Shown: piece after piece, positions 26,295 through 31,153 of the stretch
How the letters are laid out: each line of letters opens with the position of its first letter
Numbering within the stretch: the first letter of the stretch is position 1
IMG/VR virus record: IMGVR_UViG_3300028025_001763
Span: 1 to 31,153 of that record
Strand: one strand, 5' to 3'
Length of the DNA stretch: 31,153 nucleotides
Origin: a virus
Position numbers and translations under genes: made by a program
Notes under the pieces: model-generated
What the model saw: only the letters and a program-made list of their open reading frames with translations
What the model was told of the DNA's origin: nothing
Databases searched by the model: none

Positions 26295-27977
26295 TTAAAC
26301 GTCCGCTGCTGTAGCACGACCGAGTGATGTTCGGTCTATTGCACTACGAGTTGCGAACTTGGCTCGCTCTTTAGAAGCGAGCTTCTTGGTCCTGAGTGAC
26401 ACATCTGTGCCACCTGCAAGAGCAAGTGCTTCACGTGCAAGGTCTTCTTGTCCAGCTTCCTGTCCATATAGACCAAGCAATCTCTTGTAATCTGCTTGCT
26501 GACGTGCTGCACCTTGGAATGCTTGTTCAGCCATAGCGCCCTTGCCAGCAGAGTAAATCTCTTCAGCAAAGCCCTTGGTTGCATCCATGCCTGCACGTTC
26601 TGCAGCTCCACCAATTTCAGCAGCGCCATACATCTTCTTGGCTTCTTCTGTGGTGTATTGATAACGTGAGTTAAGAACATTGAATGCCTTATCCTTATCA
26701 AGAAGATAGGCAGTAAGGTCACCAGTTGACATACCGTAGTAATTCTTTAGAGCGTTTACGATATTCTGGTCAGCGTTATTTAACGCTTGTGATGCAATGT
26801 TTACACGTTCTGTTAGTTCAGCTGTGCTGATACTATTCTCAATAAGTTTTGTAAAGTCATCTTGTGTATCATAGAAACCAACTGGAAGACCAGCTGTTTG
26901 CAGAACCTCGCGGTATGCATCTTCTGTCTTGATGTATTCCGCTGGTGTTAGCAGTCTATCTCCAGGCATTCCTTTACCTTCAGCCATACGCTTTTTAATA
27001 GCTTCATTAGCTGCGAACCGTGTCTTGTATGCATCGCTTGAGTAGATACTGTTAAGAATCTGCTCATCTGTAGGCATGATGTTTTCATCATAAACTTTAT
27101 CAATAGTTGCTGCAAGAGAATCAATAAATGCTTGACCGAGTCCAGCGTTTGCAAACATTCTGCTTACTGAATCTTTAGCGCCAAAGTCTTTGTAGCTATC
27201 TACAACCTTGCCTTGAGAACCATCGGACATAATCTCAACGGTTTCAACAACGCCACCAGTTTTACGGACAGTCTTTACGCCAACAACTTTTGGCTTAGCA
27301 GCTTCTGCTGCTTGCTGTGCCTGTAGGTCTGCAAGTTGTTTTGTTAAAGTTGTAATCTGTTCTAGCACTGCGTTCATCGCAGCGTTATCAACGCCCGCAT
27401 TTCCTGCAGGAACTACTGGTTGATTCCCACCACCCACTGGTTCAACTGGCGGCTTTTCCTCTACTGGCTTTTCTTCTACAGGTTTTTCTTCTGTAGGCTT
27501 TTCCTCTAGAGGCGTTTCTGGAGCTTTTGGTGCTTCAGGAACTCCTGCTGGTGTAGCAGGTTTAGGTGTTGTGCCAGATGCCTTAACTGCAGGTTCAAGA
27601 ATAATCTTTGTGTTAGAAAAGATTGTGCTTCCACCGTTGTATTTAGGATTACTTGTCAACTGTGGGTTGATAGCAAGAAGTTCCTTAGTGGTCATGCCAT
27701 TCGCTGCAGCGATTTCGCTTACAGTATCTCCAGGCTTGACTCTATATGTTACCGCTGGTTTTGCTTCTACTGGTTTAGCAGCAGCAGCTGCTTTAGCAGA
27801 GGCAACGGATTCGCTACCAGAAGTAAACTGTGTAACAGCATCTGCTAATGGAACTGTTTTTGCAGTTGAAGTAACATTCCATGGAAGAGTGGTTGGCGCA
27901 ACTGGAGTAGCTGGTGGAGTGTATGGAAGATTGGTTGCACCACCGCCGTCAATCATCATGTCATCAAATCTTGGCAT
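26295..27977 (-). CDS. LysM-containing internal virion protein (560 aa)
   Basis: A LysM peptidoglycan-binding domain lies at about 77-128 (TYRVKPGDTVSEIAAANGM, then INPQL and NTKIIL). A Pro/Glu-rich linker with EKPxEEKP repeats (about 150-180) and a coiled coil (about 200-228) follow. The C-terminal 300 residues are helical, with repeated YxxEE segments. There is no signal peptide. It is probably a virion protein ejected or exposed to the cell wall during infection. It shares the LysM feature with the gene just upstream. Confidence 0.7.
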   Translation of the reverse strand: MPRFDDMMIDGGGATNLPYTPPATPVAPTTLPWNVTSTAKTVPLADAVTQFTSGSESVASAKAAAAAKPVEAKPAVTYRVKPGDTVSEIAAANGMTTKELLAINPQLTSNPKYNGGSTIFSNTKIILEPAVKASGTTPKPATPAGVPEAPKAPETPLEEKPTEEKPVEEKPVEEKPPVEPVGGGNQPVVPAGNAGVDNAAMNAVLEQITTLTKQLADLQAQQAAEAAKPKVVGVKTVRKTGGVVETVEIMSDGSQGKVVDSYKDFGAKDSVSRMFANAGLGQAFIDSLAATIDKVYDENIMPTDEQILNSIYSSDAYKTRFAANEAIKKRMAEGKGMPGDRLLTPAEYIKTEDAYREVLQTAGLPVGFYDTQDDFTKLIENSISTAELTERVNIASQALNNADQNIVNALKNYYGMSTGDLTAYLLDKDKAFNVLNSRYQYTTEEAKKMYGAAEIGGAAERAGMDATKGFAEEIYSAGKGAMAEQAFQGAARQQADYKRLLGLYGQEAGQEDLAREALALAGGTDVSLRTKKLASKERAKFATRSAIDRTSLGRATAADV

Positions 27978-27981
27978 CTAT

Positions 27982-29220
27982 TTACCCCAGAAATCCAAAG
28001 TCACGGAGAATAGTGTTAGCTATTCTTGTCTTTTCTTCTTTAGCTTGTTGCGTTCCATCAAACTTTACCTTGTTACGACGAGCTAATTTCTTAGCATCGT
28101 ATAGGTTGACAGGTTGAACATTGCCCTTTTCGTCTGTTACGTTTAATGCTCGCTGAACATACTCATCGTTAAGGTCAATTGAGTTTGCATCTGTTTCCCA
28201 TACATCAGCCATAGCTTGTAGCCATGGGTCTGCTGCTTGGCGAAGTGTTTGACCTTGGTCAATAAGATTAGATAAACCAGGAGCAAATGACTTTGCTCGT
28301 GCTTGAAGTTGGTCATCAATTTGTGCTGCATTTAATGTGCCAGCAACTAGACCCTTCATACTTGTTTCGAACCAGTTAGTAAATCCAGCATTAGACATAG
28401 TCTTGTCATACCCATAGTCCCATGCCTGCTTATATAAGCTTTGAGCTAGGGTTTCAAGGTTGCCACTTAGCTTGGTATATACAACTTTATCGGCAGTTCC
28501 GACCTTACCAGTCTGTGTAAAGTCAATTGCATTAGCCATCATCTGGTTTAGATAGTTAGCATCGTAGCTAATCACCTTACCGTTTTGAATAACAGCGGAC
28601 TTCATCATCTGCTCGCCATACGTAATAGCTTCTTGAGCAGTAATCTTTAGACCATTAGCAGCAAATTTGCGGACAATCTCCTGTGCATTTGCAGCTAAAT
28701 CTGCCTGGAACTGCGCTGGATTTGTTTCTTTAGCATAGTCAAATTGACGTTGCTTATCTGTTTGTGTCCGATACCAGTCGCTTTGCTTAATGATTTGCTC
28801 TTGAAGGTATGGGTCTGTAATCATTCCTTCACCATTTGGTCCACCAAGAATCTTATTAAGCGCATCTTGCAGAGATGGGTTGGCTTTTAATACAGCAGCT
28901 GCGATTGAATACTTCTTTTGCAACTCAGCCATTGAGAACTTATCTACAGTTTGAGCAGCAGTTGTGCTTAAAGTTGGAGCTGGCGTAGTTGGCGTAGTTG
29001 GTGTGGTAGGGGTTATAGGGGTTCCTGGCACAGTTGGGGTCTTTGGCTTCGCAGGTGTTGCTGGCTTGGCTGCAGTTGGAAGCGTAACCTTCTGACCAAC
29101 TCTAATAACGTTTACGTTTTTAATTTGTGGGTTGGCTTTGGCAATAGCAGCAACCGTTGTCTTGTTTGCTTTAGCGATAGCGCTGAGCGTATCGCCTTTC
29201 TTTACGGTTACTTGTGCCAT
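27982..29220 (-). CDS. LysM-containing virion protein (412 aa)
   Basis: The N-terminal LysM (about 3-48: VTVKKGDTLSAIAKANK, IAKANPQIKNVN, VGQKVTLP) is followed by a Pro/Thr linker (PTTPTTPTTPAP region, about 50-85). A helical domain follows with QYxQ and YxKQAWDYG segments. It starts at ATG 29220, overlapping the stop of the gene upstream by one base. The family resembles the neighbour at 26295-27977; the two may have arisen by duplication. A cell-wall contact or DNA-injection role is inferred. Confidence 0.7.
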   Translation of the reverse strand: MAQVTVKKGDTLSAIAKANKTTVAAIAKANPQIKNVNVIRVGQKVTLPTAAKPATPAKPKTPTVPGTPITPTTPTTPTTPAPTLSTTAAQTVDKFSMAELQKKYSIAAAVLKANPSLQDALNKILGGPNGEGMITDPYLQEQIIKQSDWYRTQTDKQRQFDYAKETNPAQFQADLAANAQEIVRKFAANGLKITAQEAITYGEQMMKSAVIQNGKVISYDANYLNQMMANAIDFTQTGKVGTADKVVYTKLSGNLETLAQSLYKQAWDYGYDKTMSNAGFTNWFETSMKGLVAGTLNAAQIDDQLQARAKSFAPGLSNLIDQGQTLRQAADPWLQAMADVWETDANSIDLNDEYVQRALNVTDEKGNVQPVNLYDAKKLARRNKVKFDGTQQAKEEKTRIANTILRDFGFLG

Positions 29221-30038
29221 TACTGAACCACCTTGCCAATTGCTGTGCGGTCTGGACCGATTAGACCTTCAATAATCTTTAATACATTCTTTGCTGCAAA
29301 AGATTCTGCATAGTCAGGCATGCTGCGAGCAAAGTTCTGTGCAAACAATGTTGGGTCAAACCCAGTAGTTGATGTAGCCATAGTAACTGACTGGTCTACT
29401 CCACCCTTACCAGGTGAGGTAGTAGTTGTTCCTGAATATACAGAAGGTTCTTTCTTGGCTCTTTCGTTTACCGCTTTAAGATATGCAGCAGTTTCTGAAG
29501 AGTATGCAGTCCGACCAATTTCTGACTCTATTGCTTTGTTTAAATCGCTAGCAGCACTAGATGGACTGTATTGGGTAATGGTTGTCTGCTTAGACTTTGT
29601 TGTTCCATACTTCTTTGTTGCAGTTTTATCTGCATAATCCGTAGGATTCATTAAAGACATAAACATCTTTGGGTCACCAGTAGAACCAGACCCTGGAGTT
29701 TGCACCCAAGTTACTGCATCATCCCATGCTGATTGCCAGTCCTTGCTTGCAATACCAAGACGAGCCATGGTTGCGGTTACTTCGTCATAATATACGCGGG
29801 CAGGTGTTCCTTTGGGAGATTTGGCTGCGGTAAATTTAAACCAATCGCTTGCCTGCTTGGCATCTACACCAGTCTTTAATCCTGGTAGACGAATAGCTGG
29901 AACATCAAGAGTGCCACCAGTGCTGGAATTATTTTTTCCAGCGTTTGCCTTGTTATATGCTGCCAAGGCTTTGGCGTATGCCTTATCTCCAGCAGCTCCT
30001 GTTTTGAAGTCTGACCTTACTGGTTTCTTAGTTGCCAT
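29220..30038 (-). CDS. Virion-region protein (272 aa)
   Basis: The protein starts MATKKPVRSDFKTGAAGDKA, has a low-complexity Ala/Lys N-terminus (1-40), then an alpha-rich domain with WFKFTAAKSPKGTPARVYYD and MPDYAESFAAKNVLKIIEGL near the end. It has no LysM but is otherwise built like the two genes downstream. A structural or internal virion role is inferred. It overlaps the large gene upstream by 11 nt. Confidence 0.55.
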   Translation of the reverse strand: MATKKPVRSDFKTGAAGDKAYAKALAAYNKANAGKNNSSTGGTLDVPAIRLPGLKTGVDAKQASDWFKFTAAKSPKGTPARVYYDEVTATMARLGIASKDWQSAWDDAVTWVQTPGSGSTGDPKMFMSLMNPTDYADKTATKKYGTTKSKQTTITQYSPSSAASDLNKAIESEIGRTAYSSETAAYLKAVNERAKKEPSVYSGTTTTSPGKGGVDQSVTMATSTTGFDPTLFAQNFARSMPDYAESFAAKNVLKIIEGLIGPDRTAIGKVVQ

Positions 30039-31153
30039 TTGCTCCCACGAATTCTGTGCTTAATTGAGGCATATTGTTTAACCATCTGTATGCAAACGCA
30101 GCGAATTCATCAGACGAAGTCTGAATGAAGTCGTAATGGAATTGAGCGAAGTTTTGCTTTAACTGCAGCTTGCGAGATGCAGTGTTATTCTGCTCTTCGT
30201 ATACTGTGTTAAATCTTCTTGCTTCTCTTACCCAATATGCAATTTCTTCCCACTTAGGGCTTCCTTGCGATAAAGCGTGGGCTCTCCACTTTGTATCATC
30301 CACAATCTTTTCGATTGAAGGAATTAAGCCAGCCCAGTAATCTTGACGATTCTCGTCGCGTTCCTGAACCCAGCCTGGGAAATCCTTTTCAATTTCGGAA
30401 ATCATGTTGTCGTATTCGCGTTTAATACCACTACGCTCATACATGACAGTTGATGTTGAACCAATGCCATACTCATACATCTTGGCATCACGCCACTCTT
30501 GAGCCTTCTGTGCTTCAGCCCAACCACGTCGGGCTTCAACTCCAGCCTTCAACTCAGAAGATGTTTTTCTTTGAGTGATAGGGTTGTTGAATTCACCAGG
30601 GAAGTTGAGTCGCTTATAGATTGCTGCAACTTCTGTTGAGTAATCATCTTTACCGCTACCAGAACCAGCAATATCGCCGTATCCTGATGAGAGCATTGCT
30701 GCATACTTTGTGTTGTAACGACCAACGCTAGCAAGTAACTCACCGTTCTTGCGAAGCATCTTGACATCGTTCATTGTTGCTGCAACGCCAGCCACATTCT
30801 TTTGGTTTGAACCAATAAATGCAAGACCGTCAATGCCCCAGTCATCCATAAAGATTTGCTCTGCTACTTTGTAATCACCGCTAGCTGCATCTACTAAGTC
30901 AGCGTAATACGCTGTAGCAGCACGTGTAACTGGGTCAAACGATGTAGCAATCGGTGCTGAGAACTGAACAACGGCACGAATAAACGCCATTGCTGCAGCG
31001 GACTTAGAAGCCTTCTGCATTGTAGGAGGTTCGCCTACGCGACCATTCCTATCCCATTCGGCATACGCCACACGCCAATGTGTATACACATCATCTACGT
31101 ATCGGTCGCTTGCACCTTGTGTAATCTTTCCGCCGTCACGCAAAGCGTAGACA
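30028..31153 (-). CDS. Large internal virion protein, 5' end outside the window (at least 375 aa)
   Basis: The frame is open through the right edge, so the true start lies beyond 31153; the apparent TTG at 31143 is inside it. Visible sequence is long, helical and charged, with AMAFIRAVVQFSAPIATSFD, ATAYYADLVDAASGDYKVAE and IFMDDWGIDGLAFIGSNQ, and it ends WLNNMPQLSTEFVGANGN. No catalytic motif is seen. It looks like the C-terminal part of a very large ejected or tail-internal protein of the block; this is inference. Confidence 0.6.
   Translation of the reverse strand, partial: VYALRDGGKITQGASDRYVDDVYTHWRVAYAEWDRNGRVGEPPTMQKASKSAAAMAFIRAVVQFSAPIATSFDPVTRAATAYYADLVDAASGDYKVAEQIFMDDWGIDGLAFIGSNQKNVAGVAATMNDVKMLRKNGELLASVGRYNTKYAAMLSSGYGDIAGSGSGKDDYSTEVAAIYKRLNFPGEFNNPITQRKTSSELKAGVEARRGWAEAQKAQEWRDAKMYEYGIGSTSTVMYERSGIKREYDNMISEIEKDFPGWVQERDENRQDYWAGLIPSIEKIVDDTKWRAHALSQGSPKWEEIAYWVREARRFNTVYEEQNNTASRKLQLKQNFAQFHYDFIQTSSDEFAAFAYRWLNNMPQLSTEFVGANGN

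Noticed and set aside
1-31153. Integrase, repressor or attachment site
   Set aside because: No tyrosine or serine recombinase motif, no phage repressor and no tRNA-like attachment site were seen in the window.

Overview
This window is part of the genome of a lytic-looking, tailed bacteriophage of an actinobacterium. The signs are a WhiB-like Fe-S regulator (9983-10252), an N4-gp56-type major capsid protein (24688-25665) with a scaffold gene beside it, a holin/CHAP-endolysin lysis cassette (15630-16476), phage-type replication genes, and gene packing with 1, 4 or 8 nt overlaps. No tape-measure, tail-tube or sheath gene is seen. The virion genes (LysM-bearing proteins, an adaptor-like protein, tail fibres) suggest a short-tailed phage. 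Base composition looks moderate rather than GC-rich, so a low-GC freshwater-type actinobacterium is a reasonable guess for the host; this is inference. No integrase, excisionase or lysogeny repressor was recognised.

Layout. (1) 1-247 is a non-coding control region with palindromes and a candidate promoter. (2) 248-5516 holds sixteen short rightward genes, mostly unknown, including a GP88-like cysteine protein and a DUF932 protein. (3) A bidirectional terminator at 5518-5551 ends this block against the converging leftward block. (4) 13169 down to 5535 is the leftward replication and regulation block: Cas4-like nuclease in two pieces, RecA-like helicase, two further PD-(D/E)XK-type candidates, WhiB, a secreted transglycosylase, a CHC2 zinc-finger primase piece, a proteasome/HslV-like hydrolase, a TOPRIM primase piece, an Nmad1-like protein, endonuclease VII, a sigma-like factor, an FmdB-like zinc ribbon and a glycosyltransferase. 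(5) 13170-13289 is a divergent control region with three 10-bp tandem repeats, followed by one tiny rightward gene (13290-13439) and a second bidirectional terminator. (6) 31153 down to 13490 is the leftward virion and lysis block. It enters from beyond the right edge and contains internal virion proteins, scaffold, capsid, small basic proteins, adaptor, fibres, a six-gene paralogous array, the lysis genes and a large beta-rich tail protein.

The main unusual signals are these. First, the rightward genes carry perfect inverted repeats (arms 6-10 bp, loops mostly 2-5 nt) at roughly ten times the chance rate. Three intergenic members share flanks and show compensatory base changes in the stem. 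The isolated rightward gene at 13290 has the same feature, while the leftward blocks largely lack it. Second, two replication genes are split at domain boundaries, each with an intact unrelated gene in the gap: an HslV-like Ntn hydrolase between the primase halves and a zinc-ribbon gene between the nuclease halves. Third, six tandem genes at 16720-20020 are a duplicated three-gene cassette of related putative receptor-binding proteins.

Together, the rightward block probably supplies early host-takeover functions. The 13169-5535 block supplies replication, recombination and transcription control. The right-hand block supplies virion assembly, adsorption and lysis. No DNA polymerase, terminase or portal gene lies in the window. 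The terminase and portal presumably lie beyond the right edge.
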